Shown here piece after piece: positions 20,101-26,542 of a stretch of 32,526 nt of DNA. A program made the translations under genes and the position numbers. Each line of letters starts with the position of its first letter. Positions within the stretch are counted from its first letter, which is position 1. Location: positions 1-32,526 of the IMG/VR virus record IMGVR_UViG_3300043568_000458. One strand, 5' to 3'. Origin of the DNA: a virus. The notes under the pieces are model-generated. The model saw only the letters and a program-made list of their open reading frames with translations, was not told where the DNA came from and made no database searches.

Positions 20101-23100
20101 ACTGATGCTATTGAAATTAATGGATCTGCAGACAAGGCTCGTATTAAAGTGCAAGAAATGTCGGGTAGCACCATAACTAAGTTGTTTGTGTCCTATGGAG
20201 GCAGCGGATATACAGGCAGTGCAGAAGTTATTGAAACTGGTCAGGTTAGATTGTTTACTAAAGACATTACTAAAAATTCTTGGAATATTATTGCCTCAAA
20301 GCAAGACCTAACTGATATAGAATTGTTTAAAAACATTTCAATATACGATAATGAAAATAATGTAAAAATTTCAGACATTGAAATAGTTGATCATTACAAA
20401 TTAAAAATACTAGGTGCAGCCGAACAAGAATTAAAATTTAAAACCTTGTACGATCCTGCTACATATACCAACGGTACTGATCAACAAGAAGTTGATGAAT
20501 CTCAGGCTTGGTTTGAAAAACACGTCGGGGAACTGTGGTGGGACCTAAGTACAGCTAAGTGGTTGCTCTATGAACAAGGTGATATTTCCTATCGAATCGG
20601 TAACTGGAATCAATTGGCCTACGGCGCAAGTATTGATGTGTATGAATGGGTAGAATCAAAATATTTGCCTAGCAGATGGGCCACGTTAGCAGATACAACT
20701 GAAGGTCTTGCACAAGGAATTTCAGGACAACCGTTATACCCGGATAACACTGTGTATTCTGTAAAAATCTTAACCAATCCGTCAACTGGGGAAACCACAG
20801 ATACAAAATATTATTATTGGATCAAGAATAAAAATATAGTGCCAAAAAATGTTCCAGGCAGAAGAATTACAGCTTCGGATGTAAAGAGTTATATTGAAAA
20901 CCCAATAGGCACAGGACAGCCTATATTAACTCCGATAGCCGCTGATACACTATTGGCGTTCAATTTTGAATCTTTAATCTCGTCAAATACTGCGTTGGTT
21001 AACATTCAATATAGAAAAAATCTAAAAGCCTTGAATTCTATCCATAATGAATATCAGTTGTTGACTGAAGGTGTTGCAGACAGTCTTCCCACAGAGACAC
21101 TAGAAGCCAAATGGATAGACAGTTTAGTAGGGTACGACCTTGCTGGTAACATAGTGCCAGATGCTAGCATACCTATTAAGCAGAGATATGGTATAAGTTT
21201 TAGACCTCGTCAAACAATGTTTAAAGATAGATTTTCTATCTTAAAAACAGTGATTACTAATATCAATTCAGTATTGAAAACTCGAGCGTTTTCCGATACT
21301 TTGAATTTTATCAATCTTGGATCTGTTGAGCAAGAACCTTCTAATGTGTTAAATCAATACGACATACGTGTAGATACACTAACTGATCTTGCAGAAGTAG
21401 GAACAACAAGAGTAAAAAAAGCTGTATTAAGAGCTAATATTGTTGACGGAGAAATTGATACTATTGATATTATTGATTCGGGATTTGGCTACAGAAATGC
21501 CCCATTCGTTAATATTGAAGGAAACGGACAAGGTGCCACAGCACAAGTAACTATTGACAGTCAAGGCAGACTAAATTCTGCTACTGTGTTGTCCAAAGGT
21601 CGACGTTATACATCTGCTGTAGCAGAGATAAGATATTTTTCTGTGCTAGTAGCGCAAGATTCTAGTATCGATAATTACTGGAGTATCTATTCCTGGGATG
21701 ATATAAGAAAAACTTTCTTTAGATCTAAGTCCCAGGCTTTTAATACCAGCAAATATTGGGAATATATTGATTGGTGGCAAGACGGGTATGGAGAGACTTC
21801 GAGAATAGTTAAAGAAATAGCCGATCTTTACCAAGAGCCTTCAATTTTTGTAAATGTGGGAGACCTAATTCGAATTCAAGAATTTGCTAATGGCGGTTGG
21901 GCAGTTTTAGAAAAAACTGAACCTACTCAGGGTAATATTTTAGATAATTATATTCTTGTTGGTAGAAAAAATGGTACTATCAATTTAATAATTGATGATC
22001 TAGTGTCGGTACAAAATATAGGATATGACAACACAGTTTCTTTTGATGCTGATGTGTATGATATAAATCCTACACAAGAACTGCGTAACATTTTAAAAGC
22101 AGCTAAGGAAGATATTTTTACTGAAGATCTTAGAGTAGAATGGAATAAATTATTCTTTACTAGTATTCGATATGCGTTTGTAGAACAACCATATATTGAT
22201 TGGGCTTTCAAGACAAGTTTCTTAAATGCCACTCACAATGTTGGCGATTTAGAACAAAAAATAAATTACAAAAATGATAATTTAGAAAACTTCCAAGAAT
22301 ACATAGAAGAAATCAAACCCTATAGAACCACAATTAGAGAATATATTTCTAAATATACAGATAGAGATACTTCGTATTCGGGAACTACTGATTTTGATCT
22401 CCCTCCAGTGTATTCGACCCAAGATGGAAAAATACTACCAATTAGATCAACCAGCGACAAATTCACTAGTTATCCTTGGAAGTGGTGGACTGACAACAAC
22501 GGATACGTTGTTACCGGAATTAGTGTGTCTAACGGCGGCGCCGATTACACAGAAGTTCCTAGTGTAATAATTGAAGGCAACGGCACCGGAGCAACAGCAC
22601 AGGCATTTGTAGCTAATGGCAGCGTGGTTGCTGTGAAGATTCTAAACAAAGGTCAAGGTTATACACAGGCTCCTACTATCAGTCTAGTTGGTGGTAATGG
22701 CACTAGTCAAAGTATTGCCAAGGCTGTAGCCATAATTGGTGAAACTGCGGCAAGAACATTTGATCTCACTGTGAAATTTGATAGACTTGCTAAACAAGGA
22801 ATATACCAAAAATTTACTAAATCTGAAATTTTTACGGCCACAGGATTTTCTGCGGTCTTTCAATTACAATACGCTCCTAACAGAGACAAGAGTAAAATTT
22901 CAATCACTAAAAACAATCAAATTGTATTGAACAGTGAATATACAATTACATTGTATACTTCCACAACAGACACATACAGCTTGATCAAAGGTAAATTAAT
23001 TTTTAATACAACTCCGGCCCTAGGTGATGTAATAGAAATAAACTATGAAAAGAATGTAGAATTATTTGACAGCATAAACAGAATTCAAAACTACTATGCA

Positions 23101-25869
23101 CCTACCGAAGGAATGCGTGGCAACGAACTAGCACAATTAATGACCGGCATTGACTTTGGCGGTGTACAAATTCAAGGAACGACCTTTGATGTCACTGGTG
23201 GTTGGGATGCTCTTCCGTGGTTCACTGACAGTTGGGATAGTGTGGAATCAAACAGTGATTTTTATTATGTGGCAGACGGAAGTACTATTGCAGTAACACT
23301 GCCATTTATTCCTGCGGCAGGCGAACAAATTTCTGTATATTGGAAACCTTCGGGAACTAGAATTCCTGGCGATATACAAACACTGGGAACTCAACCTGAC
23401 GGATATACTGTGATTGTAGCTGCAAACAATCCAGCAGTAATAATAGAATCAGAAATTGCTGCTCCTAAAACAATCAGAGTAGATGATCCTAACTGGATTC
23501 AAAATTGGGACAGCTCAAACGCTACTAATCCTAACGCACAAATGCCTACATTTGTAGGAGACGGTTCTACTAGAGTAGTTGAAATAGGTCAATATATCAG
23601 TGTAGAACCAGGCGATACCTTGATCTTCCGCAAGTTAGACAGTGACGGATCAGTGACTATTACCGACGTAAATCTTTTAGATACTAGACTAAGTGGTGGA
23701 TCTTTATCAAATATCAGCGGTGCGTATCAAACAGCCAACGGGCTTACCGCCGAAGAAATTGTTATAGACGGTGATAAATTTATTAGTCCAGATCAAGTAC
23801 CGGCACCTGAAGAAAACATTCCTGGCCAAGTGCTAGAAAGTGTCAGTATCAAAGTGTTCCACACCTATCCTCAAGGATCCGCCTTGATACAAAACACTAT
23901 TGTATATTCAGACGGTGTAAAATTTAGATATGCTATAGGTATTGATATATTAGAAAATAATTCAGTGATTGTTTATATTAATAAAATCAAACAAGAACCT
24001 TCTCAGGATTATATTATAGACTATGAAACTAATGAAGTGGTGTTTAATTCTGCTCCAACCAGTGCTACTATAATTGAAATACTGGCATTTGGCCTGGGTG
24101 GTATAAATTTATTAGACTATCAAGAATTTGTTGCAGACGGTGTAACCACATTGTTTTTAACCAAAGCAATTTTTAGTCAAACCTCATCAATATTAGTTAC
24201 GGTCAACGGTGATGCTATTGATACTGGATTCCTAGACAGTGTTGATTTTACAGATACTCCGGATAAAACTTTAGTACAGTTTGGTATTGCTCCAACTATT
24301 AACAGTGTGGTCAAGGTAGTATGCCTAGGCCCTGGCCTAGACACAGACTCCACAGGACAGAGTATAATTAGAGTTAATAATCAAACCATAGTCTACGACG
24401 GATCAACTACTAGATTTGTAGTAGATAAATTTGTTAATTTGTCCAGAGCATCAGCTATATCTAATCTACTAGTAAACATTAATGGACAACAAGTTAACGG
24501 ACCCGATACTGTTTTAACAGTCTACGACGGAACTAATAATCAAATTACTATTGGAGTAGATCCAATAAGATTTCCAGGTTCGATAACTTATCCTGATATT
24601 GAAGTTTTTGTAAACAACAATCCAACAATTCAGGTGGTAGACTATACACTTAATTCTGGATCTAATATTATCACTGTGCGTTCGGACATTCTGGATATAG
24701 GTGATGTTATTAGAATTGTTGTTACAGCATTTGCAGATTATCAAATTGACAGTGACGAAATAATTTTTACTGACGCAATAATGGCAACATTAGAAAATAA
24801 TGATGACAGCACCACTAAAGATATGATTGAAATTGTTTGGTTTAGCGAATATCCTAGCATGGATATTGTAGCTGATCAATTTTTAGGAGGAAAGGTTCAA
24901 TATCAACTTTCTAGAACGCCTATAAATTCTAGTTATGTATGGGTCTATGTAAATGGAGTGAGACAAACGCAGGATCGTGATTTTAGTGTATCCTTGCCAA
25001 GAGGTGTAGTATATCTAAATGTTGAAACAACTATTGACGATGATGTAAAAATTGTTGAATTTGGCAATGACGTATATAGATTTCCTAGCGCATATGAAAT
25101 TTATAAAGATATGTTGAATATATACCATTTCAAACGCTATAGTAGAAATGATGTTAAACTAGCCTTAGCATTGAATTATTACGATCAAAGTATCACAGTG
25201 ATCAACGGTGATCAATTATATGATCCCACTGACCGATCAGTGTCGGGTATTGTATACATTAATAATGAAAGAATAGAATATTTGCAAAAGTCTGGAAATG
25301 TACTTACACAACTTCGTAGAGGTAGCTTAGGAACTGCCATTGCAATGATTCACGCTGTAGGAAGTTATGTGACAGATAGCGGCCCGTTAGAAACTATTCC
25401 TTACAACGAAACACAACACCGATTGGATTTTGTTAGCGACGGTAGTACGCTATTAGTTGGTCCTTTAGATTTTGTTCCTACACAGGGAACTAGAAATTCA
25501 TGGTTCCGTGGAATTGATACTGTAACAGGTGACCCTAACATTCCTGTAACACACGGACCGTGCGATCAAGTAGAAATATTTGTGGCTGGCACTAGATTAC
25601 GTAAAAATCCTGTTGATGTATTTGATGAAGATTTAGGACCTAACGGTAGTAAAGAAATAGAAGCAGAATTCAGTGTGGACGGAACAAGTCCTTATATAAG
25701 GTTAACAAAATCAATACCAGCAGGCACACGTATCACCGTAATAAGAAAAACAGGAAGAACTTGGTATGATCGAGGTGTTACAACCGCATCAGCAGGAAGA
25801 CCTCTACAGAAAAATTCCACTGCAATCAGCAATTTTATTTTACAAAAGACAACGTTCATACCAGAATAA
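11113..25869 (+). CDS. giant modular baseplate/tail structural protein (4918 aa) at the gp7 position
   Basis: One open frame of 14,757 bases, about 540 kDa, directly after gp6 where T4 has gene 7 (1032 aa). Ordered content: residues 1-160, a conserved-looking N-terminus with aromatic W-N-P-P-I-D-W-D-K-F; 1147-1234, an aromatic segment (W-W-R-G-V-Y-T-W-L-Y-D-T-D-R-P-H-R) seen in large virion proteins of marine T4-like phages; about 1777-1886, helical; 2180-2950, six F-G-x-[AS] propeller-type repeats with inserted carbohydrate-binding-like modules; 2984-3043, 3457-3507 and 3808-3866, Gly-rich G-x-G-Y repeats; 3907-4800, tandem beta-sandwich repeats; about 4734, L-R-R-G-S-L-G-T-A. No signal peptide, transmembrane segment or enzyme motif was seen. 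It probably replaces gp7 and perhaps gp8-gp10 in the wedge and also reaches outward. The name VrlC-like has been used for large proteins near here in cyanophages, a link I could not test. No good Shine-Dalgarno sequence precedes the ATG, four bases after gp6, so coupling is likely. Confidence 0.8.
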   Translation: MAKDIFPQSQLPIRRTVELLPEVFQTETNAKFMSAVVDPLVQPGTLSKTVGYVGRRYGKTYNGSDVYLDTDATLRSRYQLEPGVTIKEKDKVENFYDYIDFKNQLKFFGNNLERDDLITDQDHYSWNPPIDWDKFVNFREYYWVPDGPPPITVFGQRQSITSTYRVRLGVGSSWVFFPDGLSLNPSLTLYRGQTYKFQVNAPGEGFVIKTAYDTGSLIYKPYLPYQQGQFAVFNNKLWKAKTFIPVTDGSTIDEDSQDWEYIEAASQATALDYNTGITGQGATNGTLTFTVPLDAPDVLFYQSATDINRFGRFLVADIESNTKIDITNEVIGKTTYVSSNGITFTNGMKVRFSGLVTPTKYSADTWVIEGVGESIRLIRFQDLSPPTLSTTSLEVLFDDGGFDTEPFDDAATYPEFKDYITINRASQDSNPWSRYNRWFHRSVLEQAHSFNDSEFDSIETARAKRPIIEFSSNLQLFNHGSLAKTPVDFIDTFTTDVFSTIEGSIGYNVDGEELFNGARLLVTADTDTLANNRIYTVNFIIHNNRRQINLVETTDATSTIGDGVFVRRGLLNKGIMYHFNGTSWVASQKKTAVNQSPLFDVFDDNGVSYGDMDTYPVSSFLGTKLVSYKVGNSIVDTELGFSLSYLNINNVGDIEFNFDWDVDTFNYNFDKKVFNKTIRQGYYKFTHTGSYANGWLKSDRTYLQPVIYSTTVTEVSTQIVSNGIKWTDVQDDEISKILIYVNGIKYSGSYTRNQNIFTFPTSFKINDIVTIKVFADADPHLGYYEIPVGLEKNPLNSEVKTFTLGQAVDHVSTALDLFDQFNGSYPGSSNLRDLTGYQNLSRRFLKHSGITPTAIMLLCDKHVNVIKSIQYAKKSYTEFKNNFIKFAETAIYNLDPVGFVDEILATMSKVKTQKDAFADSDMVGSGAYNLKEYVVEDTEIITFALNAKFNLTQLSRTAVYIYINNVQLIHGIDYTFNDTFGFVSISKALTQGDIIQIKEYVSSSFCFIPPTPSKLGLYKTYIPSLFLDDTYVTPINVIRGHDGSITVAYGDFRDDVLLELEKRIYNNIKQEYTEDLFSQDNILGGYYGSSTYTKQDLDSVISSEFLRWFSETNVDYLTNTFFDSEDSFTYTYSNMGDPTGQLNLPGWWRGVYTWLYDTDRPHRCPWEMLGFSQQPSWWEDQYGSAPYTKNNLLLWEDLAAGIIRQGSRAGIYDRYKRATLLNHIPVDGDGNLLSPFESGAATNFVLYNNKGTFKFGDIAPVEYAWRSSSDYPFVIMLALCLMRPYEFIIETLDKSRIKVNKIGQTVNKNTNLFFKNSDIIVPTSGGNQTSGLVNYVVDYLRSRGLTESVLQKKIDNLDVNLSTRLSGFVDQSQQKYILDSKNPSASTSNIFLPQENYDINFNISAPISSPSYSAVVIEKLAGGFKLFGYDISEPYFKYFEAVKSTNDPLLSVGGVSENFIDWESNKIFGNGTIIRVADIFYRCIKSHTSGIDFDVQFWQRIAKLPLVGAVEVFRRRTVNTATVQEIPYGTIFSTLQEIADFIIGYDAYLQSQGFEFTGYDGNLESAKDWITSIKELLFWSKHQWADSSLITLSPAAAKIELNIDIGVADNLLDSFYDYNILKVDGTILPVEFINVNREFKKLTVDVVNDSDGIYFFRCYFVLKEHVTIFDDRTVFNDVLYDKPTGYRQERIKSRGFRTVDWDGDYTSPGFLFDNVNIQIWQPFTDYKLGDIVNYKSYNWTSLVNQQGSIQFNDSNWTKLDTTPAKGLISNFDVRVSQFEDYYNVDADGAGASQRELARHLIGYQTREYLQNLAEDNVTQFKLYQGFIREKGTANAVVKVFDKLSRITADSIVLDEEWAFNVGRLGGLDQLNEIEFEIVKDNLLVNPQAIVITNGPISKNLSDKYLRVNQTNFTRSLIPYSVDINPLTNYQGITRNAGYVKTDQIELFVRSRDDILSLDISSLVENSHIWVTFDNASWTVLRLNLSTALTIEDIVKDSATNVVTVTVNQKHGLVLDEIVGIKDIENFTGFYKVVAVTDYTFAVQAAAGPTPAAPDISSIQYNIYLLTQSRFDSYQDIGDQTAALLKQGSKLWIDNADETVGNWEVVEKQRLYAEKTITNFGATDPRNTGRAVVYAANLKQVITGIPSANSVMVYSETATGLSVKEILQPETEFTNTTANSFGDAIAISPDNVWLAVGAPLASGVPSRFKGIYEDSYIDPLIPAASYRAGDIVLQNGKLWEATNDQQPGDGSTNTLNTLSVNFRNEDWKLVDIVYANASGAVGPIHQGMVVLYKRKNNAWELQHTILSPRIEANEKFGSSISIGVSGANYYMSVSAPGSLNDLGRVYLYKYTGTTAGSTTQILTFNGTSAVNYAVNTITFSRNHNLITGQLVRYLNGTYAGDDKSLATSPPPPEDYTILYAIRITDTVIQLATSVVTATAGTEIDLKDFGIDDSSSHTLISTATVGWKQLGDPEYRGLYTNSASSIYSQGSKVWYEGRIYQALEDTYGDGTSLDLSTSNSWQVLDESVTEVSLPSNIALIDSGNILPILQDSSTAILGSVYPLVTAGNFIVGEIYTIEDYGTTNFQLIGNNPASGDGLTFKATGVGSGTGKARWKSYQFAELIKAGDKFGQSQAMSRDGGILVVGAPESDGIYIANYKGLWVNYQTYYEDDVVKYQNVYYRLTDVVEENTADSALQDSTLIVSSKGQSPATYNQSFNVYLTDEQNNPFRLWFEIDTVSTDSSGKIFIYKRNSSDVYELAQTITAGSLTEISDVLNIDNLNTGDKFGAAVDIDYNGTTIIASSPLADVKSTDQGAVFVFKSDQLDSVSYRLKQRLISHENYTNEYFGSAISISPATEKIVVGATNASFNLFTIYDQGSTSFDNTNTTFSSDEGNTGQVYVFERKDQTYHLTEKLYVTDLQDWESFGSSVDCVGSVIAVGSPTYRDTVYRIGVGFLTIILPGASGNNALTVDVVIQDGVIVSAIAKDSGAGYTVSDFNDDTDAIEINGSADKARIKVQEMSGSTITKLFVSYGGSGYTGSAEVIETGQVRLFTKDITKNSWNIIASKQDLTDIELFKNISIYDNENNVKISDIEIVDHYKLKILGAAEQELKFKTLYDPATYTNGTDQQEVDESQAWFEKHVGELWWDLSTAKWLLYEQGDISYRIGNWNQLAYGASIDVYEWVESKYLPSRWATLADTTEGLAQGISGQPLYPDNTVYSVKILTNPSTGETTDTKYYYWIKNKNIVPKNVPGRRITASDVKSYIENPIGTGQPILTPIAADTLLAFNFESLISSNTALVNIQYRKNLKALNSIHNEYQLLTEGVADSLPTETLEAKWIDSLVGYDLAGNIVPDASIPIKQRYGISFRPRQTMFKDRFSILKTVITNINSVLKTRAFSDTLNFINLGSVEQEPSNVLNQYDIRVDTLTDLAEVGTTRVKKAVLRANIVDGEIDTIDIIDSGFGYRNAPFVNIEGNGQGATAQVTIDSQGRLNSATVLSKGRRYTSAVAEIRYFSVLVAQDSSIDNYWSIYSWDDIRKTFFRSKSQAFNTSKYWEYIDWWQDGYGETSRIVKEIADLYQEPSIFVNVGDLIRIQEFANGGWAVLEKTEPTQGNILDNYILVGRKNGTINLIIDDLVSVQNIGYDNTVSFDADVYDINPTQELRNILKAAKEDIFTEDLRVEWNKLFFTSIRYAFVEQPYIDWAFKTSFLNATHNVGDLEQKINYKNDNLENFQEYIEEIKPYRTTIREYISKYTDRDTSYSGTTDFDLPPVYSTQDGKILPIRSTSDKFTSYPWKWWTDNNGYVVTGISVSNGGADYTEVPSVIIEGNGTGATAQAFVANGSVVAVKILNKGQGYTQAPTISLVGGNGTSQSIAKAVAIIGETAARTFDLTVKFDRLAKQGIYQKFTKSEIFTATGFSAVFQLQYAPNRDKSKISITKNNQIVLNSEYTITLYTSTTDTYSLIKGKLIFNTTPALGDVIEINYEKNVELFDSINRIQNYYAPTEGMRGNELAQLMTGIDFGGVQIQGTTFDVTGGWDALPWFTDSWDSVESNSDFYYVADGSTIAVTLPFIPAAGEQISVYWKPSGTRIPGDIQTLGTQPDGYTVIVAANNPAVIIESEIAAPKTIRVDDPNWIQNWDSSNATNPNAQMPTFVGDGSTRVVEIGQYISVEPGDTLIFRKLDSDGSVTITDVNLLDTRLSGGSLSNISGAYQTANGLTAEEIVIDGDKFISPDQVPAPEENIPGQVLESVSIKVFHTYPQGSALIQNTIVYSDGVKFRYAIGIDILENNSVIVYINKIKQEPSQDYIIDYETNEVVFNSAPTSATIIEILAFGLGGINLLDYQEFVADGVTTLFLTKAIFSQTSSILVTVNGDAIDTGFLDSVDFTDTPDKTLVQFGIAPTINSVVKVVCLGPGLDTDSTGQSIIRVNNQTIVYDGSTTRFVVDKFVNLSRASAISNLLVNINGQQVNGPDTVLTVYDGTNNQITIGVDPIRFPGSITYPDIEVFVNNNPTIQVVDYTLNSGSNIITVRSDILDIGDVIRIVVTAFADYQIDSDEIIFTDAIMATLENNDDSTTKDMIEIVWFSEYPSMDIVADQFLGGKVQYQLSRTPINSSYVWVYVNGVRQTQDRDFSVSLPRGVVYLNVETTIDDDVKIVEFGNDVYRFPSAYEIYKDMLNIYHFKRYSRNDVKLALALNYYDQSITVINGDQLYDPTDRSVSGIVYINNERIEYLQKSGNVLTQLRRGSLGTAIAMIHAVGSYVTDSGPLETIPYNETQHRLDFVSDGSTLLVGPLDFVPTQGTRNSWFRGIDTVTGDPNIPVTHGPCDQVEIFVAGTRLRKNPVDVFDEDLGPNGSKEIEAEFSVDGTSPYIRLTKSIPAGTRITVIRKTGRTWYDRGVTTASAGRPLQKNSTAISNFILQKTTFIPE
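14551..14814 (+). other. aromatic core segment of the giant protein
   Basis: Residues 1147-1234 are dense in Trp, Tyr and Pro: W-W-R-G-V-Y-T-W-L-Y-D-T-D-R-P-H-R, then C-P-W-E-M-L-G-F, W-W-E-D-Q-Y-G, and Y-D-R-Y-K-R-A-T-L-L-N-H-I-P-V-D. The arrangement reads as a compact folded domain and, from memory, recurs in giant structural proteins of marine T4-like phages. It is probably the best anchor for homology searches; its fold is unknown. Confidence 0.5.
17647..19953 (+). repeat. FG-GAP-like beta-propeller array with inserted modules, inside the giant gene
   Basis: Residues about 2179-2947 contain six copies of the pattern S/K-F-G-x-[AS]-x-x-[IVM]-[SD] followed by [VI]-[VA]-[VS]-[GS]-[AS]-[PT] (phenylalanines at 2180, 2315, 2627, 2783, 2843 and 2922), each usually followed by a G-x-V-[YF]-[VL]-[YF] strand. 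This is the blade grammar of FG-GAP/integrin-alpha-type propellers. Spacing is 60-80 residues where uninterrupted and 135-312 where another module intervenes. A seventh blade may be too divergent to see. Cation or glycan binding is inferred only. Confidence 0.6.
17785..19200 (+). repeat. three CBM5/12-like aromatic modules inserted between propeller blades
   Basis: Modules beginning near residues 2225, 2485 and 2666 share the pattern Y-x-x-G-D/S-x-V-x-x-x-x-[KRV]-[LI]-[WY]-x-A/L, each preceded by a [KR]-G-[IL]-[YW] and usually ending in a Trp. This resembles the small chitin/cellulose-binding CBM5/12 fold. Related copies outside the propeller start at about residues 225 and 1726. Similarity is by eye; sugar binding is inferred. 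Confidence 0.45.
20062..22710 (+). repeat. scattered Gly-rich G-x-G-Y ... V-x-I-x-G-x-G repeats of the giant protein
   Basis: Four copies are seen: near residues 2984-3043 (G-A-G-Y and G-S-G-Y), 3457 (G-F-G-Y-R-N-A-P-F-V-N-I-E-G-N-G), 3808 (G-A-D-Y-T-E-V-P-S-V-I-I-E-G-N-G) and 3847 (G-Q-G-Y-T-Q-A-P-T-I). The repeat unit predicts paired beta strands joined by glycine turns, as found in fibre-like phage proteins. The copies flank non-repeat sequence, so this is a dispersed motif rather than one tandem block. Confidence 0.6.
22831..25500 (+). repeat. C-terminal array of beta-sandwich-type repeats marked by [FYV]-x-x-D-G-S/T-T
   Basis: From residue 3907 to about 4800 the protein is built of diverged units of roughly 80-120 residues. 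Each opens with F/Y/V-V/Y-x-D-G-[SV]-T (4052, 4147, 4339, 4427, 4470, 4773; 3907 is a weaker copy) followed by a strand, a V-x-V-[YN]-[VI]-N-G hairpin and a [GD]-D-x-[IV]-x-I-x-x-[YF] strand. This is the look of Ig-like or fibre-shaft repeats. It suggests an extended rod at the C-terminus. Confidence 0.6.
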
Positions 25870-25872
25870 ATA
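25864..25872 (+). promoter_or_regulatory. candidate late promoter (GAATAAATA) at the giant-gene stop
   Basis: GAATAAATA overlaps the TAA stop of the giant gene. If used as in T4, RNA would begin around 25878, on top of the ATG at 25877. That implies a leaderless message, or use of the next ATG at 25904. TTCAT (25855-25859) can pair with ATGAA (25877-25881), a weak 5-bp stem with the promoter in its loop. Confidence 0.5.
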
Positions 25873-25876
25873 CACT

Positions 25877-26539
25877 ATGAATAATAATTTCAACGAGCTC
25901 AATATGCCCAACGAACAAAAACAACCAGAAAAAACTCCCAACGAAAGTGGTGGATTCCACGTCGAAGGCCACATAAAAATATTTGATCCCAAAACTGGAG
26001 AAGTATTCCAAGATAAACGCAATGCCATTCATTATGAAAATATGAGTGTTGCAATGGTTAGTAGCCTAAGCAACCAAGGGCAGGGCTGGATTTATCAAAT
26101 GGTTTTTGGCAACGGTGGAACCACAGTAGATCCAACTGGGCTGATTAGTTATCTAACCCCAAACACTGTGGGAGTTAATACTAGTCTGTATAATCAAACC
26201 TATGCTAAGATAGTGGATAAAAATGCTACAGAAAATACAGATCCTATTAGAAATAAAATGGAAATTAGGCATATAAGTGGTTCTACTTACAGTGACATTA
26301 TTATTAGTTGTTTGTTAGATTACGGTGAACCAGACGGACAGGATGCATTTGACAACAGTCAAGATATGAGTGGCAATTTTGTTTTTGATGAACTAGGTCT
26401 ACGGTCTTACAGCGACACGGGTACAGGCAAATTATTAACTCACGTGATCTTTCACCCTGTTCAAAAATCTCTAAACAGGCTATTACAAATTGATTATACG
26501 ATTCGTGTACAGAGTTTAACTGGATTCACAGAGGTTTAA
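25877..26539 (+). CDS. uncharacterised structural-type protein between giant protein and fibres
   Basis: A 220-residue protein from the ATG at 25877. The frame is open further left to an ATG at 25766, but that would overlap the giant gene by 104 bases. The N-terminal 25 residues are polar (N, E, Q, K, P), followed by a mostly beta domain with G29-H-I-K-I-F-D-P-K-T-G-E-V-F, N42-A-I-H-Y-E-N-M-S and M-V-F-G-N-G-G. I do not recognise the family. Its place between the baseplate block and the fibre genes suggests a virion connector, such as a fibre-attachment or gp8/gp9/gp10-like role; this is inference from position. No clear Shine-Dalgarno sequence precedes 25877. An alternative in-frame start is 25904 (Met10), which fits a late promoter transcript better. 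The next gene starts three bases after the stop. Confidence 0.7.
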   Translation: MNNNFNELNMPNEQKQPEKTPNESGGFHVEGHIKIFDPKTGEVFQDKRNAIHYENMSVAMVSSLSNQGQGWIYQMVFGNGGTTVDPTGLISYLTPNTVGVNTSLYNQTYAKIVDKNATENTDPIRNKMEIRHISGSTYSDIIISCLLDYGEPDGQDAFDNSQDMSGNFVFDELGLRSYSDTGTGKLLTHVIFHPVQKSLNRLLQIDYTIRVQSLTGFTEV

Positions 26540-26542
26540 TAA

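Noticed and set aside
22831-25500. Diversity-generating retroelement target in the repeat-rich or fibre genes
   Set aside because: No reverse transcriptase, template repeat or adenine-biased variable repeat pair is visible in the window.
25766-25876. Longer N-terminus for the small structural gene, starting at 25766
   Set aside because: It would overlap the giant gene by 104 bases, and its extra 37 residues are a basic sequence of the out-of-frame type. The ATG at 25877 or 25904 fits the gene junction better.
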